A DNA stretch of 21,816 bases from a virus: positions 1 through 21,816 of the IMG/VR virus record IMGVR_UViG_3300046485_000173, one strand, 5' to 3'. The notes under the pieces were generated by a model. The model saw only the letters and a list, made by a program, of their open reading frames with translations, was not told where the DNA came from and did not search any database. Position numbers and translations under genes: made by a program. Positions 1 to 7,586 of this stretch are shown piece after piece. The stretch's first letter is position 1, and each line of letters starts with the position of its first letter.

Positions 1-182
1 TGCTGTTCAATCGCTTGATTAATAATTATTATAACCACAGCAATGATAAAAGTAAATATTAAAAAACAGATAAACAAAGGAATGCTTATTAGTACCAGTG
101 ATATGAGGACTAGCGACAATAGTAAAAGTACTATTGTCGCTAGTCCATTGTCAAATAATGTCTGAATGATTGAATTTTTCAT
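1..182 (-). CDS. Small hydrophobic membrane protein (3' end outside window)
   Basis: This reading frame starts with ATG at 180-182 and runs off the left edge, giving 60 residues without a stop. Its start overlaps the stop of the FmdB-type gene as ATGA, the junction used throughout this strand, which supports translation by coupling. After a short polar N-terminus (MKNSIIQTLFDNG) the chain is almost entirely Leu, Ile, Val, Phe and Ala from about residue 14 to 54, enough for two closely spaced membrane helices; polar residues (NQAIEQ) resume near residue 55. An 18-bp perfect inverted repeat lies inside the first hydrophobic segment. No family is recognised and the C-terminus is not visible. The frame is likely real because of its composition and overlap. 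Confidence 0.6.
   Translation of the reverse strand, partial: MKNSIIQTLFDNGLATIVLLLLSLVLISLVLISIPLFICFLIFTFIIAVVIIIINQAIEQ
107..146. repeat. Perfect 18-bp inverted repeat with 4-nt loop, inside a coding frame
   Basis: The arm at 107-124 (GGACTAGCGACAATAGTA) is the exact reverse complement of 129-146, separated by AAAG. It would form a very stable hairpin in RNA of either strand. Neither side is followed by a T-run, so it is not a typical intrinsic terminator. It lies within the small membrane protein frame about 40 nt after its start codon. Confidence 0.85.
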
Positions 183-367
183 TTTCCAGAATATCCTGCT
201 TTGTACCAACCATCTCCTTTAAGAGAAAAACCGGCAGCAGAAATAATCTTCTTTGACGTCGAACCACAAATACCGCATTTAATTTCTGGAGTTTCTGTTA
301 TTTTATGCTTTACTTCTTGAATTGCTTCGCAATTTTCATTCGTGCATTTGTAGTCATAAAGTGCCAT
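179..367 (-). CDS. FmdB-type zinc ribbon protein
   Basis: A 62-residue protein opening with the ALYDYKCTNENC pattern typical of FmdB-family zinc ribbons. It has two cysteine pairs: CTNENC near residues 8-13 and CGIC near 31-34. The segment GFSLKGDGWYKAGYSG near the C-terminus matches the usual FmdB tail (G-F-x-L-K-G-x-G-W-Y). These proteins bind zinc; their exact function is unknown, and small copies are common in phages. An AGAGGT ribosome site precedes the ATG. The gene lies 15 bp after the nucleotidyltransferase gene and its stop overlaps the next start, so all belong to one transcript. Confidence 0.8.
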   Translation of the reverse strand: MALYDYKCTNENCEAIQEVKHKITETPEIKCGICGSTSKKIISAAGFSLKGDGWYKAGYSGK

Positions 368-382
368 TTTTACCTCTTGTTT

Positions 383-1369
383 TTAAGTATACCAGTAATT
401 GATTAATTGGTCAGCCAGCCATTCCTCAAATTCTTTTTTAAGTTCAGGTGTCTTTTCTGGAAGAGTTGTGGTTTTTTGTAATTCTTCCATACGAGTATTT
501 AGCTCGGTGAAAATACCAGTTGCTTCTTCAAAAGTCATTCGATGTTCTTTAATATCCACCAGCATTTCTGCATATACCAGTGGAAATGTTAATTCACCAT
601 ACTTCAACAAACTGACAGCTTGTCTAACAACCCGAACTGCATGCGATAGAGCCTTCCAATCAACTTCTTCACCTTGGGCTTTTTTAACACGTTCACCATA
701 CCGCTGTTTTACTTTATGCATCTCCTGGTTGAGATAGAACACCATAGAGGCCATCGGATACTCACGGTTGTTAACCTTAAGTGCCGGTTGTTCCTGATAC
801 GTGTGGTTAGTTCCCTTGATCACAGAATACGAAATAGTTTCATCGTCGATCAGTGTATCCAAGATTACTTTGATATCAGAAAGACGAGTAAATTGTGGAC
901 GTTCTACTAAGTTAAGAACCTTGATTAATCGTTCAATTGCATTAAGTCGTTCAGCTTTAACACCGTACATTTGCGATTGATGAATAGCATAACTTACCAT
1001 TGCTTTCAAATCACGAGTTAAAAAACTTTCAACAAGATCTTTGCAAAACCATTTCAATTCAGTAGTATAGAAATTGGTAATCATTTCGTGCCGATCTGAT
1101 AGAATAGCAAATACGCATTCAATAGCCCAGGATTGACCGGAAAAAAAGTCTTGAGCTAATCGTTGGAGTGGAGCATATTCTGTTTCAACTTCTCCTGGTT
1201 GCATGACTTCACTAGGCTTACCAGGTTTTTCTTTATAGATCTCGGCTTTTTTTCCAAGAACCATATCTTCTAATGATGGAAGATAAATGACTTTGTAATC
1301 AAAATCAGAACTTAGGGTATTAGTTCCATATAAATGAGAACCAAATGGAATTTTTACAATAGGTGTCAT
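383..1369 (-). CDS. Predicted nucleotidyltransferase (DNA polymerase beta superfamily)
   Basis: A 328-residue protein with an N-terminal nucleotidyltransferase signature. It has the GS motif in GSHLYGTNTLSSDFDYK (about residues 10-26), where SDFD supplies the two metal-binding aspartates. This spacing is that of the predicted nucleotidyltransferases of the COG3541/YcgL type, which occur in many large phages. The family transfers a nucleotide to an unknown acceptor; a role in RNA repair or modification is only a guess. The rest is mainly helical and has no second domain that I recognise. GAGGATTT before the ATG is a good ribosome site, and the start overlaps the stop of the upstream gene as ATGA. 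Confidence 0.75.
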   Translation of the reverse strand: MTPIVKIPFGSHLYGTNTLSSDFDYKVIYLPSLEDMVLGKKAEIYKEKPGKPSEVMQPGEVETEYAPLQRLAQDFFSGQSWAIECVFAILSDRHEMITNFYTTELKWFCKDLVESFLTRDLKAMVSYAIHQSQMYGVKAERLNAIERLIKVLNLVERPQFTRLSDIKVILDTLIDDETISYSVIKGTNHTYQEQPALKVNNREYPMASMVFYLNQEMHKVKQRYGERVKKAQGEEVDWKALSHAVRVVRQAVSLLKYGELTFPLVYAEMLVDIKEHRMTFEEATGIFTELNTRMEELQKTTTLPEKTPELKKEFEEWLADQLINYWYT

Positions 1370-1683
1370 TTGAAATCCTCAAATCTTTGTTTTAGTTCAA
1401 GATACAATTTATAATCTTCTTCTTGATGAGTTAATACCTCAGCATTTCTTTTTTTGATTTCCTTTTCAGTTTCTTCTCGATATCCATATACTTCTAGAAA
1501 CGTATCATTATTTTTATCAAAATCAAAAGTAATATTAACATATTTTTCTTGATATTTTTCTTGTAAATCTAACAATACCTTAGCCGCCTCTACGAGAGTG
1601 CCAAAGTAGAAAATATCATTAAGATAAATATCTCTAATATAAGTTTTGACTAAATTTGTAGTAACATCTGTTTCTGATTTCAT
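1366..1683 (-). CDS. Hypothetical phage protein, 105 aa
   Basis: This reads as a charged, helical protein rich in Glu and Lys, with a heptad-like C-terminal third (from about residue 70, EETEKEIKKRNAEVLTHQEE). I see no catalytic motif, signal peptide or membrane segment. Both ends use ATGA overlaps with neighbours, so it is probably co-translated with the unknown gene upstream and the nucleotidyltransferase downstream. No family is recognised. Confidence 0.6.
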   Translation of the reverse strand: MKSETDVTTNLVKTYIRDIYLNDIFYFGTLVEAAKVLLDLQEKYQEKYVNITFDFDKNNDTFLEVYGYREETEKEIKKRNAEVLTHQEEDYKLYLELKQRFEDFK

Positions 1684-2084
1684 AATTCAATTTCCTCTAA
1701 AAGTTCTGACATCGGTCTGGTTAAATCGATTTTGTTTTTGTTAAGTGCTAAGTTAGCACAAATAATCGCCATTTCTTTTGGGCCGATTGTTTCAGTCCAT
1801 TGGACGAAATGACCAAGCGAACTTAACCACAACAGCCAACGATATTCAGTATGACCTTTGAGAGTATCGTTTTTAACATGGGTAGTATGATGAATTACTT
1901 CACTTTTCTTGAAGACACCTTCTTCAGCGACTTCACCTTCCTCATTATTCGGAAGTGGCATCCAATCACCTTTTCTGAAATATTTGAATGTACCGGCCTG
2001 AGTTTCGATTTCGAAGCCCATTAAAAGCGCTTTAAGAACTGTAGCAGTATTGACAGGATTTACTTCTTTATGTTCACTGTACAT
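1680..2084 (-). CDS. Hypothetical phage protein, 134 aa
   Basis: The start is placed at the ATG at 2082-2084 because AGGTGA sits five bases before it; the GTG at 2091-2093 is itself part of that ribosome site. The protein has an N-terminal part typical of small phage proteins that read like single-domain binding modules (ALLMGFEIETQAGTFKYFRKG at about 20-40) and an aromatic segment RWLLWLSSLGHFVQW in the middle. It has no recognised catalytic motif. Its stop overlaps the next start as ATGA. Function unknown. Confidence 0.6.
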   Translation of the reverse strand: MYSEHKEVNPVNTATVLKALLMGFEIETQAGTFKYFRKGDWMPLPNNEEGEVAEEGVFKKSEVIHHTTHVKNDTLKGHTEYRWLLWLSSLGHFVQWTETIGPKEMAIICANLALNKNKIDLTRPMSELLEEIEL

Positions 2085-2093
2085 GATAATCAC

Positions 2094-2366
2094 CTATTCA
2101 ACAAGTGGTAAAATTTCAGCCGTGTAAATTAAGCGGTCTTTAGCGGCTTCATTATCACAATCCCAAACCATATGAGACGAAGTTTTTACAACAAGGTCAT
2201 CAGCAAACTGTTTACTTAATTCACAAAAAACTTCATACTGTTCAATTCGATCTTTATATGAAGTAAAGAATGGAAGTTCAGCTTCAATTACGTTTTCATG
2301 AACAGTTACTACTGCTTCAGGTAATTCAGCTGCCATTACTTTTAGTATTGCTTGTTGAATGTTCAT
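2094..2366 (-). CDS. Hypothetical phage protein, 90 aa, first gene after early promoter A
   Basis: A small acidic protein with a good ribosome site (GGAGA seven to nine bases before ATG) and a TAG stop ten bases before the next start. It begins MNIQQAILKVMAAELPEAVV and has alternating hydrophobic stretches consistent with an alpha/beta fold. It has no metal site or membrane segment. As the first gene after a strong early-type promoter, it is probably made immediately after infection; such first genes in T4-like phages often encode host-takeover proteins. That role is inferred from position only. Confidence 0.6.
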   Translation of the reverse strand: MNIQQAILKVMAAELPEAVVTVHENVIEAELPFFTSYKDRIEQYEVFCELSKQFADDLVVKTSSHMVWDCDNEAAKDRLIYTAEILPLVE

Positions 2367-2398
2367 CTTATTTTCTCCAATTCATCTTGTTAAACTAT

Positions 2399-2441
2399 GA
2401 TTATATTCTATCATAGTAATCTGAAAAGTAAACTGTTATTT
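2399..2441 (-). promoter_or_regulatory. Early-type promoter A
   Basis: On the minus strand the motif AAATAACAGTTTAC (2441-2428) gives a -35 region TTTACT (2432-2427), then a 16-bp spacer, then TAGAAT (2410-2405), followed by ATATAATCATAGTTTAA. The same 14-base motif occurs at promoters B and C. A partial second copy, ATAACAGTTT, lies about 21 bp upstream. GTTTAC at -35 with a near-consensus -10 resembles T4 early promoters read by host sigma-70. It drives the 2366 gene and those below it. Confidence 0.7.
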
Positions 2442-2463
2442 CACTCTCAAACTGTTATCTGTT

Positions 2464-3042
2464 TCACAAAATCTCAGCTTCTAATAAGTGAAGTTGCAAA
2501 ACAATTACCATCGCATATGAAATACTATGGCTTTTCTTGAAGGAAAAGCCATTATCATCTTTCATATATAATAATACATGACACGCTTCTCTTTCTGCTA
2601 TGTAGAAAGGCAGAAGTTCCTGCTTTCCTGGACGAATAAGGGCTAATACATCTGCTACTTCTTCAATAGATCTTGGTCTTAATTTTTTTAAAAGATCAGC
2701 ATGTTTGCCAACTTGAAATAGTTTTTCTACATTTCGTTCATCTAGCAATAAATCCCAATTTGGTTCTATCTTTAAAAGTTCTTCAATTTCTTCTCGTGAT
2801 TGAAAGTGTTGATATGTAGTAAGATGTAAAAAGTCTAACTTGAAATAGCCAAGTTCTTCAGCATTTTCGAATGGAATAGCAGATAATCCAGTTACTAGAT
2901 CTTTAGCAATAGCCTGTGGAAATACACCACAGGGATGAGGACCAAGTTTTTCGTTTTTGACTATACTCGCTTTAATCCAATTTGGAAATAACTTTAAAGG
3001 ATCTAGATTTGGTGGAGTATCTATGTCTACATCGAAACTCAT
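2464..3042 (-). CDS. DnaE-like DNA polymerase, C-terminal half (split gene)
   Basis: This 192-residue protein reads like the C-terminal palm and later core of bacterial DNA polymerase III alpha (DnaE, family C), strongly shortened. In order: SFDVDID (residues 2-8) matches the DFDVDF motif with two catalytic aspartates. GPHPCGV matches GKHAGGV. GYFKLDFLHLTT matches VKFDFLGLRT with the third aspartate. KLFQVGKHADLLKKLRP matches VFQLESRGMKDLIKRLQP. ALIRPGK matches ALFRPGP, and FKKSHSISYAMV matches FNKSHSAAYALV. Long segments between these blocks are deleted. The N-terminal counterpart is the gene at 14192-14722. Its ATG overlaps the zinc-finger gene as ATGA, so it is translated as its own gene. 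Activity is not certain. Confidence 0.75.
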   Translation of the reverse strand: MSFDVDIDTPPNLDPLKLFPNWIKASIVKNEKLGPHPCGVFPQAIAKDLVTGLSAIPFENAEELGYFKLDFLHLTTYQHFQSREEIEELLKIEPNWDLLLDERNVEKLFQVGKHADLLKKLRPRSIEEVADVLALIRPGKQELLPFYIAEREACHVLLYMKDDNGFSFKKSHSISYAMVIVLQLHLLEAEIL

Positions 3043-3782
3043 AAGCCTGCAGAACTAGAAAGATGTTGTAGTTCCTCTACAAGTTCTGGATTTTGACTAA
3101 ATCTTTCACCCCAAACAGCAGCATTGATAACACTTTCTATTAGTTTATATTCATCTATCTCAAGAGATTGTAAAAATTTAATTCCTATAGAAGAAGTAAA
3201 TAGGAACCAAGGAGAAAGCTTTTTCAATCTAAAAGCTTCAAGAACGACTTGAAAACCGAGAACAAATAATACTTCATTTAATTGACAGCCTTCTCGTTCA
3301 GCATGTTTTGCTAAGTATTCTATACTATCTGCTACTTGAAGATATGGATCATGTGTTTGATCGTAGAACTGTAAATATAGAGAATAGACATTATTACGAC
3401 ACCATAGAATTGGAGTAATATCAGATGCGTTTTTGACAATGAGAGTAATAAAGTTTTCAGCATCAATATTGAGTAGTTTACAATATTCTGTAAACTTAAT
3501 AAAACTGCTATACTGTTTTGATGTCATAAATGTATCAATTGGAGGAACAGTATGGCGTTGAAGTTTCATCCAAGTTGAATAATTTGCATACGCGGCTTGT
3601 CCAATAGGAGATTGGATTTGCTCTAATCGACGTTTGCCATTACAGATATGCTTCATGAAGCTTTTTTCATGAACGAATGTCTTTCTACAATAGTCACACT
3701 TCCATCCAATAACAGATGAAGCACTTGTTCTTCTATTAGAAGCTCTTGACTTAAGACTACTTGGGTCCATATTTAGTTGCAT
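3039..3782 (-). CDS. Zinc-finger protein conserved in T4-like phages
   Basis: A 247-residue protein with one C2HC/C2H2-like finger, CDYCRKTF then KSFMKHIC, at about residues 29-47. A basic KRR follows, then a long helical region (STWMKLQRHTVPPIDTF, KQYSSFIKFTEYCKLLNI). I recognise this arrangement from many marine T4-like phages, where a CxYCxKxF finger precedes a region with F-x-K-F and a Trp-Cys pair (here LWCRNN). The function is not known to me; the finger suggests nucleic acid binding. Ribosome-site support at the first ATG is poor, and an ATG four codons later is an alternative. It ends by ATGA into the DnaE-like C-terminal gene. Confidence 0.65.
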   Translation of the reverse strand: MQLNMDPSSLKSRASNRRTSASSVIGWKCDYCRKTFVHEKSFMKHICNGKRRLEQIQSPIGQAAYANYSTWMKLQRHTVPPIDTFMTSKQYSSFIKFTEYCKLLNIDAENFITLIVKNASDITPILWCRNNVYSLYLQFYDQTHDPYLQVADSIEYLAKHAEREGCQLNEVLFVLGFQVVLEAFRLKKLSPWFLFTSSIGIKFLQSLEIDEYKLIESVINAAVWGERFSQNPELVEELQHLSSSAGL

Positions 3783-3786
3783 AATT

Positions 3787-4281
3787 TTAAAAAGGAGATT
3801 TTACTTCTCTATTAAATTGAACAGGATAAGATGAATACCAATATCTTTCTCCATCATCTAAAAATTCTTTAATGAATGAATTAACAACCATATCTGTTAA
3901 TATTGGCAAATCAACTACGCCTTTGATGATTTCATGATAGTTACCACCAGTATGTATCTTAACACATTTTTGGAAAATAGGTAAATCTTTTTCATCTTTT
4001 AACCGTTCAATTTCTTGAAGTTCTTCATACATTAATTCTGTAGTTTGTTTAAGAAAATCTTGATTATTTTTGTTAACAATTTCGATTGCTAATTTTTTAT
4101 AAGCTCGTTCACGTTCAAAGTTGGCAGTACTCAAACATAACATATAAACAATTGGTCTTCTTTTTGAGAGAAAGTAACAATATAACCATTGACTGTCTTC
4201 AGTTTTGGTTTCAATGCTGAACAAATTATTACTTAGTTCAGCTTCAAATGATTTAATATATTGCTCTCTAAATCTACTCAT
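3787..4281 (-). CDS. Hypothetical phage protein, 164 aa, after the clamp loader genes
   Basis: A charged, mostly helical protein with a basic N-terminal stretch, a central Glu/Lys-rich helix (ELMYEELQEIERLKDEKDLP) and an aromatic C-terminus (RYWYSSYPVQF). It starts by ATGA overlap from the gp62-like gene. In T4 the gene after 44 and 62 is regA, the translational repressor, but I see no convincing resemblance to RegA here. No enzymatic motif, signal peptide or membrane segment is visible. A role connected to replication is possible from position only. Confidence 0.55.
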   Translation of the reverse strand: MSRFREQYIKSFEAELSNNLFSIETKTEDSQWLYCYFLSKRRPIVYMLCLSTANFERERAYKKLAIEIVNKNNQDFLKQTTELMYEELQEIERLKDEKDLPIFQKCVKIHTGGNYHEIIKGVVDLPILTDMVVNSFIKEFLDDGERYWYSSYPVQFNREVKSPF

Positions 4282-4760
4282 TTCAATTCCTTCTTTAACT
4301 TTTTAAGTTCTTCATTTTGCCAACCAAGATCTTCTGCCATTTCGTAAATGTCTTCTACATTTAGCAAGGAAATTGTTAATTTAGCTTCTCTAGTTGAATA
4401 GTCATAAAATTCCTTTACGACTTCTAATGCTAAATTTGAACCTTTCTTTCCACTTTTAGAATCTGCTATCCATTGGAATCGTTGACGTTTTTCATTGCCA
4501 CAACAAGCTAAAAGCTTACAAATTAATTCAGTATGGTTAGGGCCAATTTGAAACAATAGAGAATTAACAAGTTCATTTACATAAACAGTCTGAACTGGAT
4601 CAGAAGATCCTGACATCCATCTTGCAATAATAAAACTAGAAAAACCTTTACGTTCTTCTTCAGATAACTTCCCCCATACGTGCAAATCGCGCTGATTTAA
4701 TTTATCGAGAACTGAAAAAATGTCAAGCTTATAAGAAGGAGCTTTCTTTTCAACGGCCAT
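4278..4760 (-). CDS. 62: Sliding-clamp loader small subunit (gp62-like)
   Basis: A 160-residue helical protein directly after the gp44-like AAA+ subunit, the T4 gene order. It carries features I know from phage clamp loader A subunits: an N-terminal KLDIFSVLDKLNQRD block, the ARWMSGSSDPVQTVYVNELVN block near residues 47-67, the KRQRFQWI block, and a C-terminal YDYSTREAK followed by LNVEDIYEMAEDLGWQ and a KKLKKELK tail. In T4, one gp62 joins four gp44 subunits to load the gp45 clamp onto primed DNA. The start lies two bases after the gp44-like stop with little ribosome site, consistent with coupled translation that sets subunit ratio. The gene symbol follows T4 naming. Confidence 0.75.
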   Translation of the reverse strand: MAVEKKAPSYKLDIFSVLDKLNQRDLHVWGKLSEEERKGFSSFIIARWMSGSSDPVQTVYVNELVNSLLFQIGPNHTELICKLLACCGNEKRQRFQWIADSKSGKKGSNLALEVVKEFYDYSTREAKLTISLLNVEDIYEMAEDLGWQNEELKKLKKELK

Positions 4761-4762
4761 GG

Positions 4763-5713
4763 CTATAAATTGCTCAAATTGATAAACATTGATGCTAAAT
4801 TTATATCGACATGAGCAAAAGAAGCATGTCGATATAAATGATCAGCAATTACAACAATTGCTTTTTCTTGAGCTTCTTGACTTTTGAATTTATTAGCACG
4901 ATGGATATTTTGGTAAATCCATTTATACAAATCATCATATTCCTCGCGGTTCGCGCTTTCACATACTAATTTACGAGCTGCAGAAAAATTGTCAGATTCG
5001 ATATAATCTAACAATTGTAATCTATAATCAGCTGAATCACCAGAGGAAACACTAGCATTCCAACGTAATGAACCATTACTACAGCTTTGTTGCAGTAATT
5101 GAATTGTTTTTCGAATATCAGGATATGCTACAGATACGATTTTTTCTAAAGCTTCTAAACCAATTTCATCAAGTTCGATTTCTTCTTCGGCAAGCATTTC
5201 AGCCATTTTAAGGATAACTAGTTCTTGATCTGGAGCTTTAAAATGAAACTCTTGAAATCTCGATTTCATTGATGGCAAAATCTTATTAGCATAATTACAA
5301 GTAGCAATAAACCTACAATTTGCTGAATTGTCTTCAACGATATGTCTAAGAATAGCTTGAGAATTTTGCGATAAGAAATCAAATTCTTCAAGACGAACAA
5401 CTTTAAATTCACCGATAGCCATTGTTTCTGCGAATCGAGAAACATTATCACGGATGTTATCAACACCAGTTTCATCAGAACATTTAACTAACATAACGTC
5501 CATTGGATCGACATTAAGCTCATTCATTAATGCTAACGATAATGTTGTTTTTCCAGTACCTTGAACACCAGCAAAAAGCAAATTTGGAATATCGCCTTGT
5601 TTAACTTTATTTGTAAAAAACTCTTTCTGTTTTGCATCCTGAAAAATGATATCATCTAAAATTGAAGGTCTATATCGTTCAACCCATAATTTGCTTACTT
5701 TCTTTTTACTCAT
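4763..5713 (-). CDS. 44: Sliding-clamp loader ATPase subunit (gp44-like, RFC small subunit family)
   Basis: A 316-residue AAA+ ATPase. The N-terminus LWVERYRPSILDDII is the classic RFC/clamp-loader opening. Walker A is GVQGTGKTTL (about residues 49-58). The Walker B region reads VVRLEEFDFLS, where LEEFD replaces the usual DEAD/DEFD box. Sensor 1 is IATCNY, and MKSRFQEFHF holds the SRx arginine-finger motif. A helical collar follows. Length matches T4 gp44 (319). The family uses ATP to open and place the sliding clamp for the replicative polymerase. GAGAGAG lies before the ATG. The gp62-like gene follows after two bases. No clamp (gp45) or family B polymerase gene is inside this window. Confidence 0.9.
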   Translation of the reverse strand: MSKKKVSKLWVERYRPSILDDIIFQDAKQKEFFTNKVKQGDIPNLLFAGVQGTGKTTLSLALMNELNVDPMDVMLVKCSDETGVDNIRDNVSRFAETMAIGEFKVVRLEEFDFLSQNSQAILRHIVEDNSANCRFIATCNYANKILPSMKSRFQEFHFKAPDQELVILKMAEMLAEEEIELDEIGLEALEKIVSVAYPDIRKTIQLLQQSCSNGSLRWNASVSSGDSADYRLQLLDYIESDNFSAARKLVCESANREEYDDLYKWIYQNIHRANKFKSQEAQEKAIVVIADHLYRHASFAHVDINLASMFINLSNL

Positions 5714-5745
5714 TTTTATATTCTCTCTCTTTTACTATATTTTAT

Positions 5746-5775
5746 ATTTTATCATAAAAATTTTTATCTGTACAA
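5746..5775 (-). promoter_or_regulatory. Candidate sigma-70-type promoter for the clamp loader genes
   Basis: On the minus strand TTGTAC (5775-5770) and TAAAAT (5751-5746) are 18 bp apart, 33 bp before the gp44-like ATG. The 50-bp gap is very AT-rich, so such matches can arise by chance. The -35 overlaps the end of the upstream membrane protein gene. Confidence 0.3.
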
Positions 5776-6801
5776 CTGACTAAATTCTCTTGACATGTCC
5801 CCATTTGAACTTGTAACTTCAGAACCTGGTGTATGTCCAATATCTTCTAAAGATGATTTTGTTACGATTGCTTGTTCAGCTACTTCTTTAGCAAGTTCTA
5901 TTTGTTCTTTAGCAAAAAACGGATACATATTATCTTCTTCAATTACTGGCTCTTCAGTTACTGGCTCTTCAATTATTTGTATTTCTTCAGGAACATCAAT
6001 ATTATTAATTTCTAAATCTTCTTCTAGTCGAGAACTAATATCTGGCGGAAGTGTTTCAATTTTGCTAGATATGTAATCTTGTGCAGGCAATTCAAATATT
6101 TCTGTTTTAATTGTTTGCATTTTTTTATTTCTCTTTTCAACGAGATAGTTACCTGATAAAATTAAGGCAATTGCTAATGGATCAAATACGAAAATAATCA
6201 ATCCAATAATAACTCCCATTGCTTGTTCTGCAGTAGTATGAGTTGCTTCTGCAATATAAGTAATTGGACCAGCATGAGAACTTTTTTCGATGAGTTCAAC
6301 TTGAGCTAATGGCAATTCCTGATCAAGAGTGACAATTCTATTATTAACTCTACTTAGTTCTTCTTTGAAATTAGCGATTAGTTTTGTTCTGCCTTTAACC
6401 ATATCAGCCGGCAGATTAGTAATTTGATTATCAATATCTTTCTTTCTGCTCTCTAATTTTTCTTTTTCTTGAACGAGAGCATCAATTTTAACTTGTAATG
6501 ATTTTGTAGGAAGTAATGCTTTTTGAGATGCTGCAGATAAGTAACCAGCACCACCAGCACTTGTTATGGTCATCAATACTATGGATGCAGCAACCATATA
6601 GTACTTTATTTGTTTCGGTAGTTCATTCCATTCTTTATAGAGAATAGAAACACCAACAATTTTGCCAAAGTCAAACGCTATTGCTAGCGCTATGATAAGA
6701 GGTTCAATGCCAAATAAAAGACATAAACCTTGAATAGAAACGATCGTCCCGATGCTCTCTAAAAAGAGAGCAGCCAGGAACGTTAATAGAATAAAAAACA
6801 T
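5764..6801 (-). CDS. Multi-pass membrane protein with coiled coil and acidic tail
   Basis: A 345-residue protein. Hydrophobic segments at about 2-28, 32-54 and 67-88 form an N-terminal membrane domain. A charged heptad-rich region, about 100-165 (starts VKIDALVQEKEKLESRKK), is a likely coiled coil. A fourth membrane helix lies near 193-218 (GVIIGLIIFVFDPLAIALI), followed by a cytoplasmic tail rich in Glu, Pro and Ile (EEPVTEEPVIEED) ending near the start of the clamp loader gene. The layout recalls DUF4407-like proteins, but I cannot confirm that. AGAGGA precedes the ATG. It may organise an inner-membrane structure or act in host exclusion; function unknown. Confidence 0.65.
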   Translation of the reverse strand: MFFILLTFLAALFLESIGTIVSIQGLCLLFGIEPLIIALAIAFDFGKIVGVSILYKEWNELPKQIKYYMVAASIVLMTITSAGGAGYLSAASQKALLPTKSLQVKIDALVQEKEKLESRKKDIDNQITNLPADMVKGRTKLIANFKEELSRVNNRIVTLDQELPLAQVELIEKSSHAGPITYIAEATHTTAEQAMGVIIGLIIFVFDPLAIALILSGNYLVEKRNKKMQTIKTEIFELPAQDYISSKIETLPPDISSRLEEDLEINNIDVPEEIQIIEEPVTEEPVIEEDNMYPFFAKEQIELAKEVAEQAIVTKSSLEDIGHTPGSEVTSSNGDMSREFSQLYR

Positions 6802-6852
6802 AGTAGAAAATCCTCTTTCTTAAGTGAGAGTACGGTCTACTATTTAACAGTT

Positions 6853-7233
6853 TTAATCAGACCGAAAACAATCGAAGAAAGTATTGCCACAAATTAAATG
6901 TCTAATATATTTGCGATAAGTTGAAGAATATTGAACTTCATTGACACACAATAACATTAAAATTTTACTCAAAATTTCGTTACGAGTATAATCATTTGAG
7001 ATTTTAAGTTGACCACCAAAAAACGGTTTAATATCATTTTGCGCTATTGCGTCGCGAGCCGCAGTTTTAGTGAATTGGTCGTTTGGATTTTTAAAGGCAA
7101 CAGTCCATGAACAAAATGAAAAATCATCATTAATCTTTTCAAGATCTGTTGCTACAGTAATACACAAACCTTTCAGTTTAGGTTGCCGTTGAATTTCATG
7201 ATCATTGGGTTGTAAATATTGGTATTTTATCAT
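6853..7233 (-). CDS. Hypothetical phage protein, 126 aa
   Basis: A mixed alpha/beta protein, beginning MIKYQYLQPNDHEIQ, with a central block (FSFCSWTVAFKNPNDQFTKT) that reads like a phage-specific domain and a Cys-containing C-terminus. No membrane segment, metal-binding cluster or catalytic motif is clear. AGGAA lies eleven bases before the ATG. It follows the 43-residue gene after 12 bases and is probably co-transcribed. Not recognised. Confidence 0.55.
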   Translation of the reverse strand: MIKYQYLQPNDHEIQRQPKLKGLCITVATDLEKINDDFSFCSWTVAFKNPNDQFTKTAARDAIAQNDIKPFFGGQLKISNDYTRNEILSKILMLLCVNEVQYSSTYRKYIRHLICGNTFFDCFRSD

Positions 7234-7245
7234 ATGGTATTATTC

Positions 7246-7377
7246 CTATTTTATTGCTTGAGTTTTCTTATGTTTAAGAGATTTTAACAAAGCTTTACGA
7301 TAAAGCTTTCGTTCTTGTTCTTTATTGCCACTAAAAATAGCAGCATACATCTTCATGATTAGTTTTTTTACTTTCAT
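7246..7377 (-). CDS. Very small basic protein, 43 aa
   Basis: This short frame begins at ATG 7375-7377 and ends at TAG 7246-7248. It encodes a Lys/Arg-rich peptide beginning MKVKKLIMKMYAAIFSGNK and ending HKKTQAIK. The start overlaps the stop of the 7374-7586 gene as ATGA, the same coupling used by its neighbours, and it fills what would otherwise be a 140-bp gap in a densely packed strand. Overlap and position are the only evidence; composition fits an amphipathic nucleic-acid- or membrane-binding peptide. No family recognised. Confidence 0.5.
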   Translation of the reverse strand: MKVKKLIMKMYAAIFSGNKEQERKLYRKALLKSLKHKKTQAIK

Positions 7378-7586
7378 TTCCCGCCATAATCCTCCGCTAA
7401 TAATTTCAAGATTTCAGCCTTAAGTTCATTCTTCGCTTTTTGTGATGTGTAATTATGAAAGTCAAGAAATATCTGAACTTTATATAACGTTAGAGCCATT
7501 AATGGATGGGCAACACAATCGTGAATTAGGGCCCATCCTAAATGTTGTTCAAAGTTTATACACCATTTGTTAGGGTCCAATTTCAT
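7374..7586 (-). CDS. Hypothetical phage protein, 70 aa, downstream of nadV
   Basis: A small protein with the compact motif HLGWALIHDCVAHPLMAL in its first half and FLDFHNYTSQKAK in the second. I have the impression of a short phage family with this His/Cys-containing core but cannot name a function. Its start overlaps the nadV stop by one base (TAATG), so it is translationally coupled to NAD salvage. His and Cys residues (about positions 15-27) might bind a metal, which is only a suggestion. Confidence 0.55.
   Translation of the reverse strand: MKLDPNKWCINFEQHLGWALIHDCVAHPLMALTLYKVQIFLDFHNYTSQKAKNELKAEILKLLAEDYGGK

Noticed and set aside
399-737. Plus-strand open frame opposite the nucleotidyltransferase gene
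   Set aside because: It lies wholly across a strongly supported minus-strand gene and has no family pattern, so it is a mirror frame.
3776-3800. AAGGAGA near 3791 as a ribosome site
   Set aside because: It reads AAGGAGA on the plus strand only, with no gene starting there; the zinc-finger gene starts on the minus strand.
3787-4281. RegA-like translational repressor after the clamp loader genes
   Set aside because: Position fits the T4 gene order, but I could not match length or residues to RegA, so the gene is left as unknown.
5795-6076. Plus-strand open frame with Ser/Ile repeats
   Set aside because: It is the antisense of the acidic repetitive tail of the membrane coiled-coil protein; low-complexity composition explains it.
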